From: an uncultured Bacteroidales bacterium
GTDB taxonomy: Bacteria; Bacteroidota; Bacteroidia; Bacteroidales; F082
Reading direction: 5' to 3'
Length of the DNA stretch: 64,000 nt
Assembly (NCBI GenBank): GCA_947166105.1
Contig: CAMVCZ010000001.1
Span: 1 to 64,000 of the forward strand
Positions 45,601-53,631 of this stretch are shown piece after piece (positions within the stretch are counted from its first letter, which is position 1; every line of letters begins with the position of its first letter). The notes under the pieces were generated by a model, which saw only the letters and a list, made by a program, of their open reading frames with translations, had not been told where the DNA came from and ran no database searches. Both the position numbers and the translations under genes were made by a program.

Positions 45601-46848
45601 TCGGATGTGAGTATGTGGAAACAAATCAACGATGTGCCGGATGCGGCCATTTGGGACATCCGCAGGCAGTTGAAGCATGAATTGGTTGCCTACCTTTCCG
45701 AAAAAATCAAGGAGGACATGCGCCAGCGTCAGGAAAGCCCGAAACTGATTATGCAGACAGTCAACAATTTGAACGAGAACGCTTTGATTGTTGGCTTTGC
45801 CCGTCGTTTCGCCACATACAAACGTGCCCATCTGCTGTTTGGCAACTTGGAGCGCTTGTCGCAGTTGGTCAACGACCCGAAACGCCCCGTCATCTTCCTC
45901 TTTGCAGGCAAGGCGCACCCTAACGACAAGGCCGGCCAAGACCTGATTAAGATGATTATCGACATTTCGCGCCGTCCTGAGTTCATCGGTAAGATTCTGT
46001 TTGTCAGCAATTACGATATGGAACTTGGTGCCCGCCTGACGAGTGGCGTGGATGTGTGGCTCAACACCCCGACACGCCCTTTGGAAGCCTCTGGCACGAG
46101 TGGCGAAAAGGCCGTGATGAATGGTGTGCTCAACTTCTCCGTCCTTGATGGCTGGTGGGCCGAGGGTTATTGTCCCGATGCAGGCTGGGCCATTCAGGAG
46201 AAACGCACCTACCAAGACCAGCGTTATCAGGACGAAATGGATGCCGAAACGATTTACAACACGCTTGAGAATGAGATTGTTCCGCTCTATTACGCCCACA
46301 ATGTTCAGGAAATCCCCACAGGTTGGGTGGCGGCCATGAAGAAGTGCCTGAACGAGATTTCGCCTCGCTTCACGATGAAACGCATGATGGACGATTACTT
46401 CAACCAGTATTACAACAAACTGATTGAACGCACCAATTGGATGAGGGCCAACCGTTACCAAAAGGCCTTTGAAATCAATGCGTGGAAGAACCACATACGC
46501 GCCAATTGGGACAAGGTGGAGGTGAAGTCGCTGATGTTGCCCGACACCAATGTGCGTCCGCTGACCTTTGGCGAACAGTTTGTTGCGGAAATCACCTTGC
46601 TCACGCCAGACCTTGAGCCGGGCGATTTGGCCATCGAATTGCTCTTCGGCAAGAAGAACAACGAAGCTGTGAATGAGATTGCCTCTGTCGAAAAGATGAA
46701 ACTCGTCGACTCGGGCGACGGCTGGGTGAAGTATTATATTAAGGTGCCGATTACCCGCGCCGGTGTGTACAATTTCACCTTCCGCGTCTATCCCACCAAC
46801 CCGATGCTGCCGCACCGTCAAGACTTCCCGTTGGTGAAGTGGATTTAA
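42622..46848 (+). CDS. Glycogen synthase (GT3) - alpha-glucan phosphorylase (GT35) fusion
   Basis: 1408 residues. Residues 1 to about 560 are a GT3 (animal/yeast-type) glycogen synthase: YLFETSWEVCNMVGGIYTVL and SYYEPWGYTPLESVSMGIP. From about 575 a DUF3417 segment (ELSRNIWWSWNVDAIELF) leads into a GT35 phosphorylase with YHCNEGHAAFSGLERL and the PLP-lysine region ASGTSGEKAVMNG. One chain thus makes alpha-1,4-glucan from NDP-glucose and releases glucose-1-phosphate from it. I recall the fused arrangement from other Bacteroidota. The 3' end overlaps the convergent rhamnosidase gene by 3 nt. Confidence 0.93.
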   Translation: MKNPEYLFETSWEVCNMVGGIYTVLSTKSNEMRQLLGDHYITVGPDVVKESHETLYFVEDNELFPDWRERALAQGLKFRIGRWKIESSPIAILVDYTTLYQTKNEILTHLWEQYELDSIRGQWDYVEPVLFGYAAGQVIENFCNYNLQQTSNIVAHFHEWMTGSGVLYLKEHCPQVATVFTTHATYLGRAISGNGLSLYDNLKSYLPSVMAMQFNVVSQQSMEQKAAKNADAFTTVSDITAQECEQFLYRKPDVVTMNGIDHTQREEPEAFAEKRKESREKILQIVETLCGEKIDRNCLMVINSGRYEFKNKGIDLFIEALRRLNEDKNLPRTVVGVIAVPSNIAGPSKDLQHRLDGTNAIMGHTDFPATHHVFEYENDAILNTLRNSALQNDANDKVKVMFVPAYLNGSDGIFNMTYPEFLAAFDFSVFPSYYEPWGYTPLESVSMGIPTLTSDVSGFGKFVQQNFAGNEAVTVVPRQEGDANKVIDEIVSSMRRFLNLTEKGMTEISEAALQVAEKLLWKDLIVNYQKAWDVALEKSGGRHYMMEPVPYADMMHEVAYQKNDSPSWKKVLVKPIYSPEMQKLEELSRNIWWSWNVDAIELFESIDPEAWKVTEQNPVALMGGLTLEQIKDLEDNEDFIERLNKVYDQFKQYMAQPCPCKDMIAYFCMEYGLMKSLKIYSGGLGILAGDYMKQASDSNANMVGIGLLYRHGYFAQEITVSGEQRADYIPQKFSQLPLQPVLNENGEWVKVSIAFPGRSVFAKAWRVNVGRVGLYLLDTDIEENSQDDRGITSRLYGGDSEMRIKQEMFLGVGGIRLLEAIGLKPTIYHCNEGHAAFSGLERLRVYINKHNLDFDVALELVRASTLFTTHTPVPAGHDAFEEHLIRMYMPHYANRMNISWERFMGLGRFNPKDPNEKFSMSVLATNLSQEVNGVSKIHGRVSREMFQSLWPGYFAEENHIGHVTNGVHLPTWSNRLWQRLYKLTFGPDYIDHQSDVSMWKQINDVPDAAIWDIRRQLKHELVAYLSEKIKEDMRQRQESPKLIMQTVNNLNENALIVGFARRFATYKRAHLLFGNLERLSQLVNDPKRPVIFLFAGKAHPNDKAGQDLIKMIIDISRRPEFIGKILFVSNYDMELGARLTSGVDVWLNTPTRPLEASGTSGEKAVMNGVLNFSVLDGWWAEGYCPDAGWAIQEKRTYQDQRYQDEMDAETIYNTLENEIVPLYYAHNVQEIPTGWVAAMKKCLNEISPRFTMKRMMDDYFNQYYNKLIERTNWMRANRYQKAFEINAWKNHIRANWDKVEVKSLMLPDTNVRPLTFGEQFVAEITLLTPDLEPGDLAIELLFGKKNNEAVNEIASVEKMKLVDSGDGWVKYYIKVPITRAGVYNFTFRVYPTNPMLPHRQDFPLVKWI

Positions 46849-49580
46849 TCGGCTTGGAGTGTTGAACTCAAGTGGTAATGCCCGCTGCCGAAAATGGCTG
46901 ATTGATAGCCATCGGCAGTGGGCATTTGTATTTCAGCCGTCGTATTGGCGGGGATGGTTATGTCCCATTCAAAACGATTGCCTTCACGTTTCCAGTTGCT
47001 TTCAATGCGGCCTGAAACGGAGTTGTAGGAGCAGTTCACAAAGTTCAGACCCTCGATGGGATAAGGCTTCAAAAGTATTTTGCTGTAGCCGGGTTCCAAG
47101 GCGCGGATGCCGCCGAGGTATTCATATTCCCAAAGGATGAGGTCGCCGAGGAGCATGACGTGGTTGCCTGAGTTCATGGCGGGGTCGGCGGTGTTGCCGT
47201 TCCAGAGTTCCCAAATGGTGGTCGCACCGTTGCGCACCATGTAGCCCCAACTTGGATAGGTGTCGTTGGAGGCAATTTTGAGTGCCAAGTCGCCGTGGCT
47301 ATATTCCGTTAAGGCACGCATCAGTTGCTGGATGCCTATGACTCCTGTCGAGACATGGCCGCCACATTCGTTTTCGGTCTTGTTCACAATGCTTTGCACG
47401 ACTTTGTCTTCCAGGCCCTTAGGCACCATGCCAAACCACAATGGTAGGATGTTGGCCGTTACAGTGTTGTTGGCGTAAATGCCCGTTACGCGGTTGAAAT
47501 ACTTGTCGTTGAAGGCCACGGTGGAGGTGGTGATTTCTTGTTGGAAGAAGGACACATCTTCCTTATAACCAAGGATTTCAGCAAACTTGGCCATTTTTCC
47601 GCAAAGGTAGCAGTAAAAAGGCGTGGAGATTACTGTAGCCGAAGTGATTCGGTTGGGGTCGTTGGAGTGAATCATCTCCAATGACTCAGGCGGCATACAC
47701 CAGTCGCCGTAGGTGTCGCGGGGCATGAGGCCGCCTCTCATGTAGTCGTTTTTCATGTGCAACATCCACTTTTTCAGGGCGTTGTAATGTTGTCGAATGG
47801 GTTCAAGGTCGCCGAAACGGGTGTAGAGCATGTCGGCCACGGTGACGACACATCCGGGCCAAGTCATGTTGTCGGTGTAGCCGCGCCAATAGGGAGGAAT
47901 GACATTGGGAAGTGAGCCGTTGTCCCATTGGCTGTCCTCGGCATCAGTGAGCCATTTGGAGTAAAGTTGGTGGTTGTTGAAGATATACGACTCGCCGTAG
48001 TTGCCCGTGGTGCGGTCACCAGTCCAGCCCATTCGCTCGTCGCGTTGCGGGCAGTCGGTGGGCATGGAGCGGTAGTTGCCACGGATGCCCCAAAAAGCGT
48101 TGTGATACACCGCGTTAATAATTTCATTTGAGGTCTCAAACGAGCCAGTGACAGGCATTTCGTCATAGATGACCCAGCCCTCAAAATCGTCTAAATTGGG
48201 CTTTTCGCGCAGGCCGGAAATCTCAACATAGCGGAAGCCGTGGTAGACGAACATGGGATGCCATTGTAGTTGAGAATTGAGAGTTGAGAGTTGAGAATTG
48301 TTGGCGACGATGTAGCGGTCGGTACATTCCGCGCCACGTAGGTTGGCGGTATAGAGCAGGCTATCAGGTGTGAGGAGTTCAGCAAAACGTAGGGTGATGT
48401 TGTCGCCTTGTTGCTGTCCGCGCACCTTTATATTAATGAAGCCGACCATGTTTTGGCCCATGTCCAAATACCATTTGTCGCCTTTTTGGAACAGGCTAAT
48501 AGGTTTCAGTTTTTCCATTACGGTGATGTTCGGATTGGGTTGGGCACTGAGTTGGCCTTCGGGAGCTTCGACTAATTCGGCTTGGAGCCAAACGGAATCA
48601 TCGTAACCTGCTTTATTCCAGTTGCCAAGTTCAAAATTCTCGTCGCAAGTTTCGCCGTCATATTCATTGGCGGTGCGAATGGGGCCTTGGTTGGTGATTT
48701 TCCATGTTTCATCACTGACAATCAGTTCTTTGTGACCGTCCTTGTAGGTCACTTCCAACTGAAGGATGAGGCGTGGCGTACCGAAATGCGGCACATGCTC
48801 AGGCCCGTCCCAGCCGTTGGGACTATTGAGGTCGTGGCGGATGGCCGAGTAGCGACCGCCAACGAGAATGATGCCGATGGCGTTTTCACCTTCATTGAGC
48901 ATTTCTGTGACATCAAAAGTGTTGAAATACACGCGCTTAGGAAACCAAGAAAGGGTGGGTTTCAGCAGCTCTTCTGGTGCGATTTCGGTGCCATTCAGAT
49001 AGGCACTATATTGCCCCATACCGCTGACGTACAGCCTTGCCTCGGCAACTTCGCCTTGCAGTGCAAACTCCTTGCGAAGATAACGCGCTGCAATTCGTGT
49101 ATGCCCCACCAAAACATCATCCTCAAACTCATGTCCAATCCATTTTGCCTGCCAATCCTCTTGATCCAAAAGGCTGATTTCAAACGACTTGACTTCGCTT
49201 GCAACCTTGGCTTTCTTTCCACCTTTGGCCGTCACCGTTGTGATGACTTTCCAAAAAGCCTTGTCGCGGCTTTTCAGTTCCTTGCCTGCGTATGGGATGT
49301 AAAGCATTTGGTTTGAAGGAACCACGCCTGAATCCCAGAGGTCGCCTTTGTTGTTTTGGGCGTTTTCCATTGTTGAGGCCACGATGATGTGGTAATTCTG
49401 TTGAACTACATTGTTTTCCGTGGTTTCATACTGCCAACTGAATCGCGGCTGTGCCGTGGTCAAGGGCTGTTCGTGGAATTGTTGCTCTACATTGGAACTT
49501 ATGATGCTGATGTTCAGATTGTTGCTTGTGCATGAAGCAAGGGCGATGAATGTCAAAATGAGTAAAGTGATGCGTTGCAT
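46845..49580 (-). CDS. Alpha-L-rhamnosidase (GH78), lipoprotein
   Basis: 911 residues with a lipoprotein signal (LILTFIALASC). The N-terminal beta-sandwich domains are followed by the (alpha/alpha)6 barrel with the family signature TDCPQRDERMGWTGDR, including the catalytic acid region, and WPGCVVTVADMLY. It would cut terminal rhamnose from plant or bacterial glycans at the cell surface. Residues encoded around 48272-48299 (NSQLSTLNSQL) come from a GAGAGTT heptamer array inside a loop, still in frame. Starts 11 nt after the zeta-like gene and may share its transcript. Confidence 0.92.
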   Translation of the reverse strand: MQRITLLILTFIALASCTSNNLNISIISSNVEQQFHEQPLTTAQPRFSWQYETTENNVVQQNYHIIVASTMENAQNNKGDLWDSGVVPSNQMLYIPYAGKELKSRDKAFWKVITTVTAKGGKKAKVASEVKSFEISLLDQEDWQAKWIGHEFEDDVLVGHTRIAARYLRKEFALQGEVAEARLYVSGMGQYSAYLNGTEIAPEELLKPTLSWFPKRVYFNTFDVTEMLNEGENAIGIILVGGRYSAIRHDLNSPNGWDGPEHVPHFGTPRLILQLEVTYKDGHKELIVSDETWKITNQGPIRTANEYDGETCDENFELGNWNKAGYDDSVWLQAELVEAPEGQLSAQPNPNITVMEKLKPISLFQKGDKWYLDMGQNMVGFINIKVRGQQQGDNITLRFAELLTPDSLLYTANLRGAECTDRYIVANNSQLSTLNSQLQWHPMFVYHGFRYVEISGLREKPNLDDFEGWVIYDEMPVTGSFETSNEIINAVYHNAFWGIRGNYRSMPTDCPQRDERMGWTGDRTTGNYGESYIFNNHQLYSKWLTDAEDSQWDNGSLPNVIPPYWRGYTDNMTWPGCVVTVADMLYTRFGDLEPIRQHYNALKKWMLHMKNDYMRGGLMPRDTYGDWCMPPESLEMIHSNDPNRITSATVISTPFYCYLCGKMAKFAEILGYKEDVSFFQQEITTSTVAFNDKYFNRVTGIYANNTVTANILPLWFGMVPKGLEDKVVQSIVNKTENECGGHVSTGVIGIQQLMRALTEYSHGDLALKIASNDTYPSWGYMVRNGATTIWELWNGNTADPAMNSGNHVMLLGDLILWEYEYLGGIRALEPGYSKILLKPYPIEGLNFVNCSYNSVSGRIESNWKREGNRFEWDITIPANTTAEIQMPTADGYQSAIFGSGHYHLSSTLQAD
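48272..48299. repeat. Heptamer array, 4 units (GAGAGTT/GAGAATT), in frame
   Basis: Four 7-nt units inside the rhamnosidase gene, 28 nt, encoding NSQLSTLNSQL. Same repeat family as the arrays at 55420, 58199, 58893 and 59482. With four units the frame is kept. Confidence 0.9.
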
Positions 49581-49591
49581 GATTCAATTGT

Positions 49592-50443
49592 TTATTGGAA
49601 TGTTAAGGAAGGAATTGTGGTTTTACTGAATAAATCATCGTATGCACTTTGCATCAGTTCCGTTATCCCTTCATCTTTCAATTGTTCCAAAACTTTTCTA
49701 CTTTCTTCCAATAGATTTTCAACGGCTTCTGTGTCATGCAATTGCTTTTCTCTGGCAGTCAAGACGATGACCGATGGAAGTGTCTGGCAATTCCAATCTC
49801 CATTTGAAAGCTGATAGTCAGCAATAAGGTTGTTGGCGAAACAATCAAAAAGGCATATCCTATCCACGGACTTTTCTGTGTACAATATATCCAACGATTT
49901 TGGAAGGCCTTCAACTGCACTATTGTGGGATTCAATATCAATCATGCGGCCAAAGCCCTTGGTTTGCACTTCTTTGAAATAACGGACGAAGGCGTTCAGC
50001 AGTGAGAACTCCTTGCAAGCTGCAATGGCAAAGGCAGCAGTTTGGAAACCATAGGAACGGAGTTTTTCGGCAGTTTTGAGTGGTATGTTAGCAGTTCGCA
50101 TGGTGCCTTCCACCACAAAACTAAACCGATGGCTAATAGCCTCTTGGATAAGCTCTTCTGTGAACACATTTGAAAAGACTTGTGTCTCCTTCGAGTAGTT
50201 CCACACATCTTTTCTGAGTTCATTGAAGTTGGGATGCCAAATCCTATAGTTGTCGCCATTGATGGCAAGGAAAGTGTTTTCAGGATAGAGCCGCTCTGCC
50301 CAAAGGTTTAATTGCCCCTTGCCGACAGCCCCCTGACCACCTAATAATATTCCAAAAGGATGGTTGTCGGAAGTTATTTCACGAAGATATTCCTCTTTTT
50401 TCTCGTTGAAAATCTTCAGAACTTCGTCAATCTGCATAGGCAT
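49592..50443 (-). CDS. Zeta-toxin-like P-loop kinase
   Basis: 283 residues. FGILLGGQGAVGKGQLN is the Walker A motif, LAINGDNYRIWHPNFNELR corresponds to the substrate-site D-x-x-R/HP stretch of zeta toxins, and FSFVVEGTMRT the later strand. Zeta toxins phosphorylate UDP-GlcNAc and so block peptidoglycan synthesis. A small gene overlapping by 17 nt lies upstream, as expected for an antitoxin, but its sequence is not the classic epsilon. Toxicity is therefore inferred. Confidence 0.82.
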   Translation of the reverse strand: MPMQIDEVLKIFNEKKEEYLREITSDNHPFGILLGGQGAVGKGQLNLWAERLYPENTFLAINGDNYRIWHPNFNELRKDVWNYSKETQVFSNVFTEELIQEAISHRFSFVVEGTMRTANIPLKTAEKLRSYGFQTAAFAIAACKEFSLLNAFVRYFKEVQTKGFGRMIDIESHNSAVEGLPKSLDILYTEKSVDRICLFDCFANNLIADYQLSNGDWNCQTLPSVIVLTAREKQLHDTEAVENLLEESRKVLEQLKDEGITELMQSAYDDLFSKTTIPSLTFQ

Positions 50444-50684
50444 TTTTTAACTGGGGTGAATAAAGATTGAAAACCTTGTCATATAAGGAGGCACGGGCTT
50501 TTTCGTTACCGTTCCTGCCTGTCAATACCCCTTCTTCGTAGCAATACATATCAATTTTCTCATCCCAAGCCTTGCGAGCTTCTTCTGTTGTGGCTTTTTC
50601 TTTTTGTTTGCTAGCCAACATTCTCATCAAGTTGATAATGTCGATGGCCAAATCATAATTCATCGCTTGTTCGGCTGCGCTCAT
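50427..50684 (-). CDS. Small partner of the zeta-like kinase, putative antitoxin
   Basis: 85 residues if translation starts at the second Met (50684), which has a TAGG-like purine stretch before it; the first ATG (50696) would add four residues. All-helical, charged protein (LASKQKEKATTEEARKAWDE) without recognised motif. The 17-nt overlap with the kinase gene and its upstream position resemble epsilon-zeta-like toxin-antitoxin pairs in gut Bacteroidales, where an approximately 90-residue protein precedes the zeta domain protein. Confidence 0.65.
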   Translation of the reverse strand: MSAAEQAMNYDLAIDIINLMRMLASKQKEKATTEEARKAWDEKIDMYCYEEGVLTGRNGNEKARASLYDKVFNLYSPQLKNAYAD

Positions 50685-50712
50685 AACACCTAACATTTAA
50701 AGTTTTATGCCG

Positions 50713-50720
50713 CAAAAATA
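50713..50720 (-). promoter_or_regulatory. -7 promoter box of the antitoxin-zeta-rhamnosidase unit (TATTTTTG)
   Basis: Minus-strand TATTTTTG followed by CGGC, 17-29 nt before the start of the small gene; agrees with TAnnTTTG. Confidence 0.5.
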
Positions 50721-50791
50721 CCAATATTTTCATTTTATCGCAAAAAAACGGTTTTGGCCATCAAAAAAAGTGCTTTCTCAATGAAAAAGTC

Positions 50792-50799
50792 TATATTTG
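50792..50799 (+). promoter_or_regulatory. -7 promoter box of the NfeD-SPFH operon (TATATTTG)
   Basis: TATATTTG followed by C, 20 nt before ATG 50820. Because of it the start of the nfeD-like gene was placed at 50820 and not at the upstream 50754 TTG. Confidence 0.5.
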
Positions 50800-50819
50800 C
50801 AAGTTCAAAAGCGAAAAAT

Positions 50820-51263
50820 ATGGAAGTCTATCAAATTTGGCTCATTGCCGCCATTGTATTGGTTATCCTCGAAATCGCCACGTCAGGTTTTGGGGTCATT
50901 TGCTTCGCTATCGGTGCGGGTTTTGCCGCCCTTGCTGCTGGATTGGGGTTGGAAAGCGTTACATGGCAAATCGTCATTTTTGCCGTTGTCTCGTTGCTGA
51001 CCTTCATCTTCCTGCGTCCTGTGGTCATGCGTTTTTTTGAGAAAAAGTCAAAGGACGTGAAAACCAATGCCGAAGCCATTGTCGGGCGCAAAGGCATTGT
51101 CTCTGAACGCATTAATGCAACGCAACATACAGGCCGCGTGGCCATCGACGGCGACGACTGGAAAGCGGTTTCCGAAGACGGCTCAGTCATCGAGAAAGGT
51201 CAATCGGTCGAAATCGTAAAACTTGACAGCATAATAGTAACCGTAAAAAAAATAGAACCATGA
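50820..51263 (+). CDS. NfeD-like membrane protein
   Basis: 147 residues. Two to three hydrophobic segments (IWLIAAIVLVILEIA, IGAGFAALAAGLGL, IVIFAVVSLLTFIFL), then a soluble OB-fold domain (IVGRKGIVSERINATQHTGR with VAIDGDDWKAVSED) typical of NfeD short proteins. These work with SPFH/stomatin proteins in membrane microdomains; the SPFH gene overlaps by 4 nt. The ATG follows a consensus -7 box by 20 nt, supporting this start over longer alternatives. Confidence 0.88.
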   Translation: MEVYQIWLIAAIVLVILEIATSGFGVICFAIGAGFAALAAGLGLESVTWQIVIFAVVSLLTFIFLRPVVMRFFEKKSKDVKTNAEAIVGRKGIVSERINATQHTGRVAIDGDDWKAVSEDGSVIEKGQSVEIVKLDSIIVTVKKIEP

Positions 51264-52216
51264 GCATTACTAATGTCGTATTGATTGTTTTAGTCGCACT
51301 CGTCGTGATTTATATCCTTCGGGGCATCAAAATCGTTTCCCAGTCGGAAACCATGATTGTCGAGCGTCTCGGCAAGTACAATCGCACATTGAACGCTGGC
51401 ATCAACGTCATCCTGCCCATTGTGGAGCAGGCCAAGGAAACCATCGTCCGCCGTCAGAATGGCGGTATATCACGCACCTCGCGTATTGATATGCGTGAGC
51501 AGGTGTATGACTTTGACAAACAGAGCGTTATCACCAAAGATAATGTGATGACCGAAATCAACGCACTGCTCTATTTTCAAATCGTCGACCCGATGAAGGC
51601 TGTCTACGAAATCCAGAACTTGCCAGTGGCCATCGAAAAATTGACCCAAACCACGCTTCGTAATGTGGTCGGTGAGATGGAACTTGACGAAACCCTCACC
51701 TCGCGCGACACCATCAACTCGAAGCTCCGCAATGTGCTCGACGATGCCACCAACAAGTGGGGTGTGAAAGTCAATCGTGTTGAGTTGCAAGATATTACGC
51801 CTCCCGAAAGCATCCGTCGCACTATGGAGCTCCAAATGCAGGCCGAGCGCAACCGTCGTGCCGAAATCTTGAAGGCAGAGGGTGAGAAACAAGCGCAAAT
51901 CTTGAACTCAGAAGGTGAGAAGCAGGCCGAAATCAATGCAGCTGAGGCTGAGAAACAGGCCAACATCCTGAAGGCCGAAGGCGAGGCCAAGGCTAAGGTG
52001 TTGCAAGCCGAAGCCGAGGCCACGGCCATCCGCAACATTGCCGATGCCGTGTCCGACCGTGGTGCCGACCCCGTGAACTACCTCCTCGCCGTGAAATACA
52101 TCGAGACCTTGAAGGAAGTGGCTGGTGGTCAGCAGAATAAGACGGTCTATCTGCCTTACGAGGCATCCAACTTACTCGGTTCCTTGGGTGGCATCAAGGA
52201 TATGTTTGCAAAATAA
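51260..52216 (+). CDS. SPFH/stomatin-like protein (QmcA-type)
   Basis: 318 residues. One N-terminal helix (VVLIVLVALVVIYIL), the SPFH domain (MIVERLGKYNRTLNAG, MREQVYDFDKQSVITKDNV) and a long alanine/glutamate-rich coiled coil (residues about 190-270 with repeated AEGEKQAQILNSEGEKQ type motifs). Homologues oligomerise and organise membrane proteases or microdomains. Forms a two-gene unit with the NfeD-like gene. Confidence 0.92.
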   Translation: MSITNVVLIVLVALVVIYILRGIKIVSQSETMIVERLGKYNRTLNAGINVILPIVEQAKETIVRRQNGGISRTSRIDMREQVYDFDKQSVITKDNVMTEINALLYFQIVDPMKAVYEIQNLPVAIEKLTQTTLRNVVGEMELDETLTSRDTINSKLRNVLDDATNKWGVKVNRVELQDITPPESIRRTMELQMQAERNRRAEILKAEGEKQAQILNSEGEKQAEINAAEAEKQANILKAEGEAKAKVLQAEAEATAIRNIADAVSDRGADPVNYLLAVKYIETLKEVAGGQQNKTVYLPYEASNLLGSLGGIKDMFAK

Positions 52217-52223
52217 GGCATCG

Positions 52224-52451
52224 ATGGCTGCGTTTTCTTTCAAGAAGGATTTGCATTTCGGCAACATGATTCAGCAGGAGCTGGAGCATCAGGGGAGGAG
52301 TGCTTCATGGTTAGCCAAGTCCATATATTGCGAAAGGTCAAACATTTATAAGTTGTTTGCCCGGAAAAGCATTAGCATCGACCAGTTGATGCTCATTTCC
52401 GAGGTGATGGAGCATGATTTCTTGAACGATTGCTACGAGACGCGAGAATGA
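52224..52451 (+). CDS. Small helix-turn-helix protein (XRE-like)
   Basis: 75 residues from ATG 52224. HLGNMIQQELEHQG-like helix 1 (FGNMIQQELEHQGRSASWLA) and the turn AKSIYCERSNIYKLFARKSI resemble the recognition helices of lambda/Cro-type HTH domains; the remainder is a short helical tail. The ATG lies 7 nt after the SPFH stop, and its own stop overlaps the next gene (ATGA). A broken copy of the same size is at 53632-53859. The regulated target is probably in the neighbourhood. Confidence 0.7.
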   Translation: MAAFSFKKDLHFGNMIQQELEHQGRSASWLAKSIYCERSNIYKLFARKSISIDQLMLISEVMEHDFLNDCYETRE

Positions 52452-53422
52452 AAAATGAAACCTTGGCCATCCATATTCCTGTTGCTTCTCTTGGTTGTTT
52501 TGGGAAAGAGGGCAACCCTCGCGGCATAGCTGACAATTATTTCGAGAACCGGCAATACGATTCGGCACTCTACAATTACGAGCGAAGCTATCCATTGTTG
52601 CCGAGGCAGACCATCAAGTCGTATTGTCGTATCATTAAGGCTGCCAATGAGTTGGGCGATTCCATAAAGGCGGCTCAATATGGCGAAATGTTGTCGGACT
52701 TTATGTTGGATCGGGTGACGCAAAGCGGCAACAAAACCCGAATGGTGATGATGTATGAGAACCTGAAGACGGAAAAAATGAAGGCTCGACAGAAAAGCAT
52801 CGTTTGTAATATCATGGTGGTTATGGCAATTATGGTGCTGATTGTCGTTGCCGACAGCGTTTTGATTGAAAAACGCCGTCGCCGTCATCGGAATGAAATG
52901 GAGACGCAGGAAAAGGTGAAGGCACTGCTTGAGGAAGAAATTGTGTCGGCAAAGAAGGATTCGCGGCATAAGGAAGAGAAAATCAGGTCGTTAGAGATTG
53001 AGTTGAAAAAGGCTTTGTCGAATCCCGACTTCCAGAAACTGCCATTCGACAAGAAATTGGAAACGCTTTACGCTATGCCAATCAGCAAGCGCGTCTGCTT
53101 GGTGAAGGAGGCCAATGTGAAGGCAGGGGCAGCCTATCCAGAGTTGGTTTTGTCCGAAAATCAGATGACGACTCTTGTCAATGCTGTGGATGCCGTTTTT
53201 CCAAAGTTTTCGGTTAGGATTCTTGAGCAATATCCGCGCCTGAAACGCATTGATGTGGTGTATTGTTGCATGTATGTTTTGGGCATAACGGATGTGCAAG
53301 CCGCCGCCCTGACAGGGAAAACTCATCAGGCAGTATGGACCCGCTCGTTGAAATTGCACGAGATTTTTGCAAACGACTCGAATTTGCAATTGGTCTTGCA
53401 TGATTTTCTAAAATCTTGGTAA
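52448..53422 (+). CDS. TPR/transmembrane regulator with C-terminal HTH, probable N-terminal frameshift
   Basis: 324 residues in the open frame. From about residue 30: TPR-like helices (DNYFENRQYDSALYNYERS), a membrane helix near 118-138 (IMVVMAIMVLIVVADSVLI), a coiled coil, and a C-terminal HTH-like region (ITDVQAAALTGKTHQAVWTR). The domain order suggests a periplasmic TPR sensor with cytoplasmic DNA-binding part. The first residues in this frame are no signal peptide. However, ATG 52455 in another frame encodes MKPWPSIFLLLLLVVLG, a good one, which runs to a stop at 52527-52529; a 1-nt loss there would explain this. Confidence 0.6.
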   Translation: MKNETLAIHIPVASLGCFGKEGNPRGIADNYFENRQYDSALYNYERSYPLLPRQTIKSYCRIIKAANELGDSIKAAQYGEMLSDFMLDRVTQSGNKTRMVMMYENLKTEKMKARQKSIVCNIMVVMAIMVLIVVADSVLIEKRRRRHRNEMETQEKVKALLEEEIVSAKKDSRHKEEKIRSLEIELKKALSNPDFQKLPFDKKLETLYAMPISKRVCLVKEANVKAGAAYPELVLSENQMTTLVNAVDAVFPKFSVRILEQYPRLKRIDVVYCCMYVLGITDVQAAALTGKTHQAVWTRSLKLHEIFANDSNLQLVLHDFLKSW

Positions 53423-53631
53423 TCAAAATGTTTTATTCGATTTAGATGTTTTAATCAAAATAGTAATCTGAGTTTTGATTTTATTTGATTATTGATGTAA
53501 AAATTTGATTATCAATAAGTTAATTCTTTATTTGTTTGATAAGTTTTGATTGATATTTTTTTCCTGATTGATGAGTTGTTTTTTTCCTTGCAGTACATTT
53601 GTCGCCCGAAAACCATTGAATGAATTAGGCT

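Noticed and set aside
44743-46821. Long open frames on the opposite strand of the glycogen synthase-phosphorylase gene (692 and 700 codons)
   Set aside because: They lie antisense to a strongly conserved gene, show no recognisable domain, and arise from its codon bias.
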